Below are positions 1-5,567 of a stretch of 5,880 nt of DNA, in pieces. The stretch lies in the NCBI GenBank assembly GCA_028876695.1, contig JAGWRH010000260.1, forward strand, positions 1-5,880. The letters run 5' to 3'. Numbering within the stretch: the first letter of the stretch is position 1; each line of letters begins with the position of its first letter. Both the position numbers and the translations under genes were made by a program. Source of the DNA: Acidobacteriota bacterium. GTDB lineage: Bacteria; Acidobacteriota; Terriglobia; Acidiferrales; UBA7541. The notes under the pieces are model-generated. The model saw nothing but the letters and a program-made list of their open reading frames with translations, was not told the origin of the DNA and did not search any database.

Positions 1-611
1 CCAAGGGCATGAAGGGCGCCATAGCCAGGGCCGAAGAACTGGTGAAATCCACGCCCAATGGCTACATGCTGCAGCAATTCGATAATCCCGCGAATCCGAA
101 AATCCATTTCGAAACCACCGGCCCCGAAATCTGGAACGACACCGACGGGAAAGCGGACATTCTCATCTCCGGTATCGGCACCGGCGGCACGATCACGGGT
201 GTTTGCCAGTTCATCAAGCCGAAAAAACCATCCTTCAAAGCGATTGCCGTCGAGCCTACCGAAAGCGCCGTGCTTTCCGGCGGCCAGCCGGGGCCGCACA
301 AAATCCAGGGCCTCGGCGCGGGATTCATACCCAAGATTCTGCGCACCGATTACATCGACGAAGTAGTGCAGGTGAACAGCGCGGATTCGATCGAGATGGC
401 TCGCCGGCTGGCGCTCGAGGAAGGGCTGCTGGTCGGAATCTCGTCCGGCGCCGCGGCGCTCGCCGCAGTTCGCGTCGCCCAACGCGCGGAAAATTCCGGG
501 AAGCTGATCGTGACCGTGCTGCCCGATTTCGGCGAGCGCTACCTGACCAGCGTCCTCTTTGATTCTCTGCGCCAGGAAGCGCAGCAGCTTCCGGTCGAGG
601 TCATGGCCTAA
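1..611 (+). CDS. cysK: Cysteine synthase (O-acetylserine sulfhydrylase), 3' part
   Basis: The gene is cut by the left edge; the frame is open from base 3 and about 202 C-terminal residues are visible. A full protein is usually a little over 300 residues, so the N-terminus and the PLP-binding lysine lie outside. The enzyme is a cytosolic PLP enzyme that makes cysteine from O-acetylserine and sulfide. Visible signatures, numbered from the Met at base 9, are KGAIARAEEL at the start, the glycine-rich PLP-phosphate loop GTGGT (57-61), PGPHKIQGLGAGFIP (94-108), the GISSGAA block with the serine that contacts the PLP ring nitrogen (143-149), and PDFGERYL (172-179). The short 'SAVLSGG' spacing before PGPHK resembles Bacillus and plant-type OASS rather than the E. 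coli form. cysE follows 23 nt after the TAA, so the two are very probably co-transcribed. CysK versus CysM cannot be settled without the N-terminus, but the KIQGLGAGFIP block favours CysK. Confidence 0.95.
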   Translation, partial: KGMKGAIARAEELVKSTPNGYMLQQFDNPANPKIHFETTGPEIWNDTDGKADILISGIGTGGTITGVCQFIKPKKPSFKAIAVEPTESAVLSGGQPGPHKIQGLGAGFIPKILRTDYIDEVVQVNSADSIEMARRLALEEGLLVGISSGAAALAAVRVAQRAENSGKLIVTVLPDFGERYLTSVLFDSLRQEAQQLPVEVMA

Positions 612-624
612 GGCCGCGGCCCAA

Positions 625-630
625 GCGAGG
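625..630 (+). promoter_or_regulatory. Ribosome binding site deciding the GTG start of cysE
   Basis: The sequence gcgagg lies 4 nt before GTG 635, within the 23-nt cysK-cysE gap. The next in-frame ATG (647) has no purine run at a usable distance, so GTG is preferred. Confidence 0.5.
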
Positions 631-634
631 CCAA

Positions 635-1354
635 GTGTTTCGCGGCATGCGAGAAGACATCCGGTCGATCCTGGAGCACGATCCCGCGGCCCGGTCGGTG
701 TTGGAAATCCTGCTGTGCTATTCGGGGCTCCACGCGCTTTGGTTCCATCGCGTGAACCACTGGCTATGGGTTCACGACTTCCGCCTGCTGGCGCGGTGGC
801 TTTCGCAAGTGGCGCGCTGGCTCACCGCGATCGAAATTCATCCGGGCGCTCAGATCGGGCGGCGCTTGTTCATCGATCATGGAATGGGAGTAGTGATCGG
901 CGAGACGAGCATTGTCGGCGACGACGTCACGCTGTATCAGGGCGTCACGCTCGGCGGGACCGGCAAGGAAAAAGGCAAGCGCCATCCAACCATAGGCAAC
1001 GGCGCGGTGATTGGCGCGGGCGCGCGCGTGCTCGGCAATATCCGGGTGGGCAATAATTCCCGGGTCGGCGCCGGCTCCGTGGTGCTGCGCGACGTGCCCG
1101 ATAATTCCACCATCGTCGGTGTTCCGGGCCACATCGTCCTGCGCGGAGGCCAGCGCGTGGTGATCATCGACCCGAAACAGATTCACGATCCGCTGTCCGC
1201 CGCGCTCGCCGTGGTCGCGTCGCAAGTGAAGGATCTGCGTGAGCGCGTCCGGCGGCTCGAAGGATTGCACGCTCCCGACGGCGCGCCTTCCGCCGATCTG
1301 CAAGCGATCACCGATGAGTTGCAGTCGATTATCGAAATCGATTATCAGATCTAG
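635..1354 (+). CDS. cysE: Serine O-acetyltransferase
   Basis: The enzyme acetylates L-serine with acetyl-CoA, the step that supplies O-acetylserine to CysK. The 239-residue protein has a helical N-terminus (HDPAARSVLEILLCYSGLHALWFHR, about 15-39) and then a left-handed beta-helix of hexapeptide repeats (about 65-170). It carries the catalytic DHG (His82), GETSIVGDDV, the QGVTLGGTG loop (102-110), RHP (His117) and GAGSVV. After the helix there is a roughly 70-residue tail with a possible short coiled coil (VKDLRERVRRLEGL, 198-211). The last residue is Ile (DYQI), as in SATs whose C-terminal Ile binds CysK. The start is GTG at 635: a GAGG-containing purine run at 624-630 lies 4 nt upstream, whereas the in-frame ATG at 647 is too far from it. 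Length fits the short bacterial SAT form. It is the last gene of the cysK-cysE unit and is convergent with the next gene. Confidence 0.96.
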   Translation: MFRGMREDIRSILEHDPAARSVLEILLCYSGLHALWFHRVNHWLWVHDFRLLARWLSQVARWLTAIEIHPGAQIGRRLFIDHGMGVVIGETSIVGDDVTLYQGVTLGGTGKEKGKRHPTIGNGAVIGAGARVLGNIRVGNNSRVGAGSVVLRDVPDNSTIVGVPGHIVLRGGQRVVIIDPKQIHDPLSAALAVVASQVKDLRERVRRLEGLHAPDGAPSADLQAITDELQSIIEIDYQI

Positions 1355-1384
1355 TACCGCGTGGGTTGGAGAAGACGTCTACCG

Positions 1385-1891
1385 TCATAACTGCTTCGAC
1401 ATGACGATGCTGTAACACTCGACTCCGCGTTTTAACGGTCTGGACGGCCGAAATTCCTCTTGGCCCGTCTCTGCGTAGCCCAGCCGATGATAGAAGGGTA
1501 GCAGTTCGCGCCGCAGGCTCAGGACGCTGATGTCCATCGCCGTGCAGCGGCGCTCTCGGCAATGATCCTCCGCCGCTTGTACCATTCGCGCGCCGATGCC
1601 TTTTCCCTGATACAGCGGATCGACGACCAGCATCCCGAAATAGCCGCGCACGCCGCGCGTTTCCACGTACACGGACGCAACGAGAAGCTCCTCGGCCGGC
1701 GTGCCTACCAGGAAAATTCCAGTTCGCATCATTTCCGCGATGCGATGCGCGTCCGTGCGCGTGCCTTCGATGAACGTCTCGATCGCGAATGCTGCGTTGG
1801 TAACCGCGGCGATGGTCGCGGCGTCCGCGCCGGTGGCTGTGCGCACGCGCAGCGCCGATTCCAGCCTTCCGCATTTTTCGCGCGCGCACAT
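1385..1891 (-). CDS. GNAT-family N-acetyltransferase
   Basis: This is a single-domain GNAT protein that transfers acetyl from acetyl-CoA to an amine; the substrate is unknown. The fold is visible in order: RVRTATGADAATIAAVTNAAF (strand 1 and helix 1), FLVGTPAEELLVASVYVE (strands 2-3), GYFGMLVVDPLYQGKGIGARMV (strand 4 plus the motif A acetyl-CoA loop QGKGIG), CTAMDISVLSLRRELLPFYHRLGYAETG (strand 5 and the motif B FYxRLGY), and a C-terminal IVMSKQL. The start is unresolved. ATG 1891 gives 168 residues, TTG 1936 extends it by 15, and GTG 1846 would start it right at the domain edge (153 residues), which fits the family best. None has a clear Shine-Dalgarno sequence. It lies just downstream of the beta-propeller gene on the same strand and may be read through from it. 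The stop (TGA) is 30 nt from the end of convergent cysE. Confidence 0.88.
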   Translation of the reverse strand: MCAREKCGRLESALRVRTATGADAATIAAVTNAAFAIETFIEGTRTDAHRIAEMMRTGIFLVGTPAEELLVASVYVETRGVRGYFGMLVVDPLYQGKGIGARMVQAAEDHCRERRCTAMDISVLSLRRELLPFYHRLGYAETGQEEFRPSRPLKRGVECYSIVMSKQL

Positions 1892-1963
1892 CGGCCGGGG
1901 ATGCAGCCTGTGAACCGTCTCCGGTTCGCCGAACAATTGTACAGGCGCAGGGCCGACGGCGCG

Positions 1964-3052
1964 CTACTTCCTGCCGAAAACGAGAATGTGGAAGGTGTCG
2001 GGAACGACGCGGAAGGGCCGCGTGTGCGGCGGCGCGTTCTGGATACGCTCGACCTTCGCCGTGGCAAGGTAGATATCGTGGGTTTTGGGATCGAGCGACA
2101 TGGTTCGTGCGCCCATTTCCGTCGGGACGTTTTCGACTACGTGAAATTTCGTCGGCGAATCCTCATGGATTACGGTCAGATCGCCCGTGCCGCCGTTGGA
2201 GGCGAAGGCGTAACTCGTCTCAGGATCAAAGCGCGTGGCATCGACGCCTTGCCCGATCGGTTCCGTCGCGATCACCTTGCCGTCATCAGCGTTCATGATG
2301 ACCATCAGCTTGTTGCGGCAGCCGGAGAAAAGAACGTGATGTTTCGTATCAATCGCGAGCCCGCTGGGAGATTGACCGGGCGCGAGCGGCCACCGATGAG
2401 TAATTTTCATCGTGTGCGAATCGATCTCGATCAGCTCGCTGGTCGTTTCGATGTTGGCATAGACGTGCCCGCGCCCGTCCGCCACCGGAAACTCCGGCCC
2501 GCCGCCGAGGTCGATGTGCCCGACCACCTTCCCGGTGTTAGCATCGATGACAGTTGAGGATTTCGAATCGCCGTTCATGGTGAAGACGCGCTTGGAGACG
2601 GGATCGTACACTTCGCCATCCGCGTCGTTATCGGCCGGCGCGCTGCCGGTCACTTTTAGCGTTTTCAAATTGAAAATCCAAACCTTCGCGGCGCGCCCAT
2701 CGGTCACGAATCCCTTGTTGAACTCCGGCGCGAGCACGATGCCGTGAATGCCTTCCATTCCGCCGATGCTGGCGACCAGTTTTCCGCTATCGACGTTCAC
2801 CACGTCCACGTGATCGCCGTGCGAGACGAAGAGTTGTCGAGTGGCGGGATCGAATTTCAAATAATCCCAGAAGCCGGCGCCCGGAACGGGAATCGTCTTG
2901 ATCAGGTGATACCCGGATGCGCCCGCGGCGGCCGCGTCATCGGCGCGCGCAGCTTCGACAGGGCCCGTGTTCATTGCCGCGGCAACGAAGAAAATTGCCA
3001 TCATTAGAAAAATTGCGACGCTCGCGAGTTTCGCATACCGTGCGCGGTCCAT
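1964..3052 (-). CDS. Exported YVTN/YncE-type beta-propeller repeat protein
   Basis: The protein has 362 residues. Residues 1-27 form a positively charged N-terminus and a hydrophobic segment (LASVAIFLMMAIFFVAAAM), a Sec signal peptide or membrane anchor; VEA-A near 32-35 is a possible cleavage site. The rest is a chain of roughly 40-residue blade repeats of the YVTN type: FDPATRQLFVSHGDHVDVVNVDSGKL, APEFNKGFVTDGR, YDPVSKRVFTMNGDS followed by STVIDANTGKVVGHI, DGRGHVYANIETTSELIEID, DTKHHVLFSGCRNKLMVIMNADDGKVIAT, FDPETSYAFASNGGTGDLTVIHEDSP and LDPKTHDIYLATAKVE. It therefore acts outside the cytoplasm. The family is a seven-blade-like scaffold whose ligands are mostly unknown. The reading frame stays open 39 codons upstream, but the ATG at 3052 is preferred because of a strong SD and because the signal peptide starts there. 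The assignment to the YncE-like family is secure; the function is not. Confidence 0.93.
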   Translation of the reverse strand: MDRARYAKLASVAIFLMMAIFFVAAAMNTGPVEAARADDAAAAGASGYHLIKTIPVPGAGFWDYLKFDPATRQLFVSHGDHVDVVNVDSGKLVASIGGMEGIHGIVLAPEFNKGFVTDGRAAKVWIFNLKTLKVTGSAPADNDADGEVYDPVSKRVFTMNGDSKSSTVIDANTGKVVGHIDLGGGPEFPVADGRGHVYANIETTSELIEIDSHTMKITHRWPLAPGQSPSGLAIDTKHHVLFSGCRNKLMVIMNADDGKVIATEPIGQGVDATRFDPETSYAFASNGGTGDLTVIHEDSPTKFHVVENVPTEMGARTMSLDPKTHDIYLATAKVERIQNAPPHTRPFRVVPDTFHILVFGRK

Positions 3053-3312
3053 CGTTTCCTCCTCAGAGTGGAGCGAATTTGCGCCAGCCGCATCGCGGCC
3101 AGTTCCAGCAAGGCCCGACCCGGCAGTCCCGAATAGGCTGCGGCATTCTACACGTTGGGAGCCGCCCATACATGAGCGCTTATTAATCTTCTCCCTAGCC
3201 CGAAGACAGGCCGGATGCGCCGGGCTGGGCGGCCGCTCGAATCGCGAATTCTCGAAATGGCGCTCGGTTCGCTATTAGAAAAGTGCATGTGGCTGATTTT
3301 CAGCGAGTTGAC
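3053..3312 (-). other. Intergenic leader region upstream of the beta-propeller gene
   Basis: This is 260 bp between the HTH gene stop and the propeller start. It holds the SD above and must hold the propeller promoter unless HTH transcription reads through. The best -10-like hexamer on the - strand is TAGAAT (3145-3150), with no convincing -35 17 bp further up, so no promoter is called. I see no terminator with a T-run after the HTH stop. Confidence 0.4.
3057..3065 (-). promoter_or_regulatory. Strong Shine-Dalgarno deciding the beta-propeller start
   Basis: On the - strand the sequence reads gaggaggaaacgATG. This near-perfect SD is a few bases from the ATG at 3052 and rules out the 39-codon N-terminal extension, which would also bury the signal peptide. 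Confidence 0.8.
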
Positions 3313-3344
3313 TCATGTGGTGATCGCCGCATTTTCGCTATTAG
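3268..3344. repeat. 11-bp direct repeat ttcgctattag (two copies)
   Basis: Exact copies lie at 3268-3278 and 3334-3344, 66 bp apart. The right one is inside the last codons of the HTH gene and the left one is in the downstream spacer. This may be chance or a trace of a small duplication. Confidence 0.4.
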
Positions 3345-3936
3345 GATTCGAATCGTTGCGGGATGATGGCGGGCCAGGTATTTCGGAGGCAGCGTGCTGC
3401 GCCGCCACGGAGGGTTCAGGTGACGCCGACTCCTGGAACGCGCTGTCGCGGCGGGCTTTCGGGAAAGGGCGCGACGAATCCTGGGTCGCCGAATGATGGA
3501 TGACGCGCTTGGGCGGGTTGATCCATTCACCGTCGTCCGTGAGGCGGGCGCAGAGAGCGACGGCGCGAATAATGGAATCGGCGGTGACGGGGACGACGGC
3601 GGCTTGCTCGATGATCGGGCTGAGAGCAAGGCGAAGGTGCGTGGCGCGCTCGGCGAACAATCCGTTGGCGTGAGCGTGGCGATAGATCGAGGAGTGGTGG
3701 GCGATTCCGTACTCTTTGGCGATGGATTCGGCGCTGCGCCAGCGTAGGAATTCGCTTTCGATTTCCGCGCGCCGGCGATGGCGGCAGACGCAGCACCGGC
3801 GGTCGTGACGTTGCGGTGCCGCTGACCGGCTGCGCTTGGCGCGCTCTTTAGATTTCGCCGGAGGATGGGCTTGTCGAGCTCCGTCCTTCGGGTACAGCGA
3901 TTTGAGGGCCGCCTCAATGGCCCGTCGCTCTGTCAT
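3313..3936 (-). CDS. CxxC + helix-turn-helix protein of unknown function
   Basis: The protein has 207 residues and I know no assigned function. Residues 1-47 are basic (KSKERAKRSRS). RRCCVCRHRRRAEIESEFLRW (46-66) has a CxC/CxxC-like cluster plus His that could bind a metal. Next comes a predicted helix-turn-helix, SAESIAKEYGIAHHSSIYRHAHANGL (68-93), whose second helix, HSSIYRHAHA, looks like a recognition helix. A helical block follows (LRLALSPIIEQAAVVPVTADSIIRAVALCARL) and then DDGEWINPPKRV (134-145). The last 60 residues are Ser/Pro/Asn-rich and look disordered. The C-RH...IYRHAHA-GLF...VTADSIIRAV...GEW pattern is one I associate with a recurring Acidobacteriota hypothetical family; this is recall, not a search. 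The ATG at 3936 is chosen over an extension to 4068 because gggagggaaac directly precedes it. It is probably a DNA-binding regulator, or a relic of a phage or transposon small subunit. It appears monocistronic. Confidence 0.8.
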   Translation of the reverse strand: MTERRAIEAALKSLYPKDGARQAHPPAKSKERAKRSRSAAPQRHDRRCCVCRHRRRAEIESEFLRWRSAESIAKEYGIAHHSSIYRHAHANGLFAERATHLRLALSPIIEQAAVVPVTADSIIRAVALCARLTDDGEWINPPKRVIHHSATQDSSRPFPKARRDSAFQESASPEPSVAAQHAASEIPGPPSSRNDSNPNSENAAITT

Positions 3937-3940
3937 GTTT

Positions 3941-3948
3941 CCCTCCCA
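3941..3948 (-). promoter_or_regulatory. Shine-Dalgarno of the HTH gene
   Basis: On the - strand the sequence reads gtgggagggaaacATG. The purine run GGGAGGG is 4-5 nt before the ATG at 3936 and excludes the 44-codon upstream extension, which has no SD and reads into a palindromic repeat. Confidence 0.7.
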
Positions 3949-3969
3949 CGCAAATGTAGAAAAATTCCA

Positions 3970-4009
3970 GCTATAGCATAGCACGGGGAGGGTATTTGTA
4001 CAGGTTATA
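3970..4009 (-). promoter_or_regulatory. Possible promoter/operator of the HTH gene
   Basis: An AT-rich island (about 3950-4020) in otherwise GC-rich DNA lies 34-73 nt before the HTH start. On the - strand it contains the -10-like TATAAC (4004-4009) and an extended -10-like TGCTATGCT just downstream. The second overlaps the inverted repeat gctat-agc-atagc (3970-3982). No good -35 is visible for either. An autoregulatory operator for the HTH protein is an inference only. Confidence 0.3.
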
Positions 4010-4040
4010 TTTAAGCCGTAAACAAACGCGACCCGAAGAA

Positions 4041-4196
4041 AACGCGAGGATGCGGCACCTGCATTCAACTTGCGAGGCTAAAGCCGCGCAAATATGGCGC
4101 GCGATTCCGCAGGGCTGGAAGCCCTGCTCCCCGCACTACCACCCCGAAGCGGAGGGCCGCTTCGGGGACCCCGGAGTGAAGTGCGGGGCTGACACA
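4041..4196. repeat. Composite palindromic intergenic repeat, copy 1
   Basis: It aligns with 5352-5491 in the same orientation. Shared blocks in order are aacgcg + gatgcggcacc (4041-4059), gcattcaa (4061-4068), gctaaagccgc (4077-4087), the hairpin gcagggct-gga-agccctgc (4109-4127), and a second stem ccccgcac/gtgcgggg (4129-4136 with 4181-4188) followed by ctg.c.caa. Unlike copy 2, the second stem encloses 44 nt instead of 4. The insert contains a perfect 11-bp stem, ccccgaagcgg/ccgcttcgggg (4142-4152 with 4157-4167, loop aggg). It starts about 40 nt past the stop of the GNAT gene read from the right, so the - strand mRNA would carry these hairpins in its 3' UTR. No transposase lies nearby. Confidence 0.8.
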
Positions 4197-4217
4197 AGCA
4201 CTCGACGAGGATGCGGC
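4045..4217. repeat. 12-bp direct repeat cgaggatgcggc flanking copy 1
   Basis: Exact copies lie at 4045-4056 and 4206-4217. The first belongs to the head of the element. The second lies just after its end, so it may be the start of a truncated tandem unit rather than a target-site duplication. Confidence 0.5.
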
Positions 4218-4238
4218 CCTCTTGCGCAGCTTTTTGCG

Positions 4239-4829
4239 TCACGCGCAGCGAACGGGGTTTTTCAATACGTAGAGCACGTGGCGGCGGAGGGGATGGCCAG
4301 CGGGGATGCGCGGGTGGTCGAAATCGAGTTCCGGAACGTGCATCATGCCGATTTTTTCCATGACTCGGCGCGAACGAATGTTGGCGGGAACGGTGATGGC
4401 GACGATTTCTTCAAGGTGCAGCGTGCCGAAACCGAACTGGACGACTGCCCGCGCTCCTTCGGTGGCGAGTCCTTTGCCCCAATGAGCGCGAGCGAGGCGC
4501 CAGCCGATCTCTACGGCCGGTTGGGGCACGCCGGGAATGACGAAGTCCATGCGATCGAGGCCGATGAAGCCGATGAATTCTCCCGTGTCGCGCAACTCGG
4601 CGGCGAACAGGCCGAAGCCGCGCTGCACGATTTTCGACTGAGCTCCGCGCGCGGATGCGTCGCTTTCATCCTTGGTGAGCAGCCCGGGGAAAAATTCACG
4701 GACGGCGGCATCGGCGTTCATGGCGGCGAAGGGAGCGAGGTCGCCGTCTTTCCACTGTCGAAGGATGACGCGGCCGGTGGTGATCAAGGTGGTGAAGTAT
4801 ACAGGGCCGAAAGTGCAGAGCGGGCACAA
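4239..4829 (-). CDS. RimJ/RimL-type GNAT acetyltransferase
   Basis: The protein has 196 residues from TTG 4829. It is a cytosolic acetyl-CoA-dependent N-acetyltransferase of the Acetyltransf_3 (RimJ/RimL-like) group; the substrate is unknown. Visible blocks are TTGRVILRQWKDGDLAPFAAMNADAAVREFFPGLLT at the N-terminus, AELRDTGEFIGFIGLDRMDF, VEIGWRLARAHWGKGLATEGARAVVQFGF (motif A, with the WGKGLA acetyl-CoA loop), LEEIVAITVPANIRSRRVMEKIGM (the ANxRSRRVMEKxGM motif B typical of the group), and the C-terminal DFDHPRIPAGHPLRRHVLYVL. The start is uncertain: TTG 4829 gives the longest frame, but homologous domains normally begin near 'LITTGRVILRQ', so the TTG about 15 codons later is equally possible. 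Neither has a clear SD, and the CPLC at the very N-terminus may be untranslated leader. It follows the STAS-like gene by 68 nt on the same strand and could be co-transcribed with it. Confidence 0.9.
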   Translation of the reverse strand: MCPLCTFGPVYFTTLITTGRVILRQWKDGDLAPFAAMNADAAVREFFPGLLTKDESDASARGAQSKIVQRGFGLFAAELRDTGEFIGFIGLDRMDFVIPGVPQPAVEIGWRLARAHWGKGLATEGARAVVQFGFGTLHLEEIVAITVPANIRSRRVMEKIGMMHVPELDFDHPRIPAGHPLRRHVLYVLKNPVRCA

Positions 4830-4849
4830 ACGTCCGCGCTCTCACTAAC

Positions 4850-4872
4850 CTCTCCGCAAAGGACGCGGAGGC
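4850..4872. repeat. Small hairpin/repeat between the GNAT and STAS-like genes
   Basis: ctccgc (4852-4857) pairs with gcggag (4865-4870) around aaaggac. The phrase 'ccgcaaaggacgcggag' recalls a dispersed intergenic repeat type seen in many GC-rich genomes, which is an impression only. There is no T-run, so it is not a standard terminator. Confidence 0.35.
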
Positions 4873-4897
4873 GGCTGACCGAAGCTCGTGAGTTCGT

Positions 4898-5290
4898 TTA
4901 CAAAGGCTGGAACGCAGGATTTTCGACCGCCAGGATTGCCCAGGCCTCTTTTTCGGATCGCACCACGTGAATATCCGGGCGAACGTCCTGGCCTTCCAAT
5001 TCGAACATACGCATCATGCCGAAGGTGTCGGAAGCCGGCGCAATCACAACGCGCTTCAGTTCCGGGTCTCGCAACGCCGGCTCCACTCTCGATTGTTCGC
5101 GGATCGTTTTGCTGGAAACATCGAACGCCGTTACTCCCGACAAATCGATCACGCCGGCTGCTGGATGCACGCGCACCGCTAAATCGGCGCCAGTTCGAAA
5201 GAACTCCCTCAACTCCCTGTCGGTAATCCGCCCCGCCAGGCGGCAGCGAAGAATGCCATTGGCAAGATCGAAATCAAAGGTAAATGGCAT
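4898..5290 (-). CDS. Small STAS/SEC14-like domain protein
   Basis: The protein has 130 residues, with no signal peptide or membrane segment, so it is cytosolic. It matches the pattern of short bacterial proteins described as STAS-like or SpoIIAA-like: an opening strand pair (FTFDFDLANGILRCRLAGRITDRELREFF, about 3-31), a central strand-loop GVIDLSGVTAFDVSSKTIRE (46-65), KRVVIAPASDTFGMMRMFE (79-97), and a final strand-helix DIHVVRSEKEAWAIL (106-120). In true anti-sigma antagonists a phosphorylatable Ser sits after the central strand; here DLSGVTAFDVSS offers Ser/Thr candidates, but no kinase or sigma gene is in view. The start ATG at 5290 has only a weak upstream SD; I see no better start. The function is unknown; a role in protein-protein signalling is inferred from the fold only. 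Confidence 0.75.
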   Translation of the reverse strand: MPFTFDFDLANGILRCRLAGRITDRELREFFRTGADLAVRVHPAAGVIDLSGVTAFDVSSKTIREQSRVEPALRDPELKRVVIAPASDTFGMMRMFELEGQDVRPDIHVVRSEKEAWAILAVENPAFQPL

Positions 5291-5351
5291 GGCGTCGCAG
5301 GGGAAACCTAGTGGCCTATCGTCTCACCATTCACGAGGCATTGGAAGGGTT

Positions 5352-5491
5352 AACGCGGACGATGCGGCACCCGGCTGAGCTATTCGCAGTCGTGGCATTC
5401 AAAGTCCCGCCGCTAAAGCCGCCCAATTCTAAAGGGGGATTTCGCAGGGCTGGAAGCCCTGCCCCCGCACCGATGTGCGGGGCTGGCGCAA
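5352..5491. repeat. Composite palindromic intergenic repeat, copy 2
   Basis: It shares blocks with 4041-4196 in the same order and orientation: aacgcg + gatgcggcacc (5352-5371), gcattcaa (5395-5402), gctaaagccgc (5412-5422), the perfect hairpin gcagggct-gga-agccctgc (5444-5462), and the hairpin ccccgcac-cgat-gtgcgggg (5463-5482) followed by ctg.c.caa. The spacing from the gcattcaa box to the first hairpin is 41 nt here and 40 nt in copy 1. Relative to copy 1 it has about 22 extra nt between the head and gcattcaa, and no insert in the second hairpin. Confidence 0.8.
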
Positions 5492-5512
5492 ATCCGCCGG
5501 CAGCTTCCACAA

Positions 5513-5535
5513 CCTCCGCGCACGGAGCGCGGAGG
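5513..5535. repeat. 8-bp stem-loop
   Basis: cctccgcg (5513-5520) pairs perfectly with cgcggagg (5528-5535) around cacggag. It resembles the hairpin at 4850-4872 in composition. It lies just beyond repeat copy 2 and could be a further module of it. Confidence 0.45.
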
Positions 5536-5567
5536 ATGGGCCACCCTGTTTGGCCATAGGCGAGCAG

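Larger units (their letters stand above)
3937..4238. other. 302-bp gene-free region: HTH promoter plus palindromic repeat copy 1
   Basis: The left third is the AT-rich leader of the HTH gene. The right two thirds (from 4041) is the composite palindromic repeat, followed by about 40 bp that includes a second copy of its 12-bp head. I find no coding sequence or tRNA. Confidence 0.6.

Noticed and set aside
1355..1384. Terminator between cysE and the convergent GNAT gene
   Set aside because: Only the 8-bp palindrome agacgtct is present in 30 nt, with no stable stem or T-run.
1329..1889. 186-residue - strand frame overlapping the first GNAT gene
   Set aside because: It is an Arg/His-rich alternative frame of the GNAT gene, which has the real motif A and motif B.
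1562..2557. 331-residue open frame on the + strand
   Set aside because: It lies opposite the beta-propeller and GNAT genes, whose - strand translations have clear family motifs. Its own translation is Arg/His-rich with no domain, typical of an antisense frame in GC-rich DNA.
3053..3169. N-terminal extension of the beta-propeller protein by 39 residues
   Set aside because: The strong SD at 3057-3065 and the signal peptide starting at the 3052 ATG fix the start there.
1937..4003. Shared 9-mer ttgtacagg at 1937 and 3995
   Set aside because: It is a short match at unrelated positions (near the end of a gene and in a leader), with no further similarity around it; probably chance.
3937..4068. N-terminal extension of the HTH protein by 44 residues
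   Set aside because: It has no SD, reads through the AT-rich leader and into the repeat, and a good SD precedes the inner ATG at 3936.
3996..4970. 324-residue open frame on the + strand
   Set aside because: It is antisense to the RimJ/RimL-type GNAT gene and runs through the palindromic repeat; no recognisable motif.
4041..5491. CRISPR array
   Set aside because: There are only two copies, 1.3 kb apart, modular and palindromic, with no regular spacers or cas genes.
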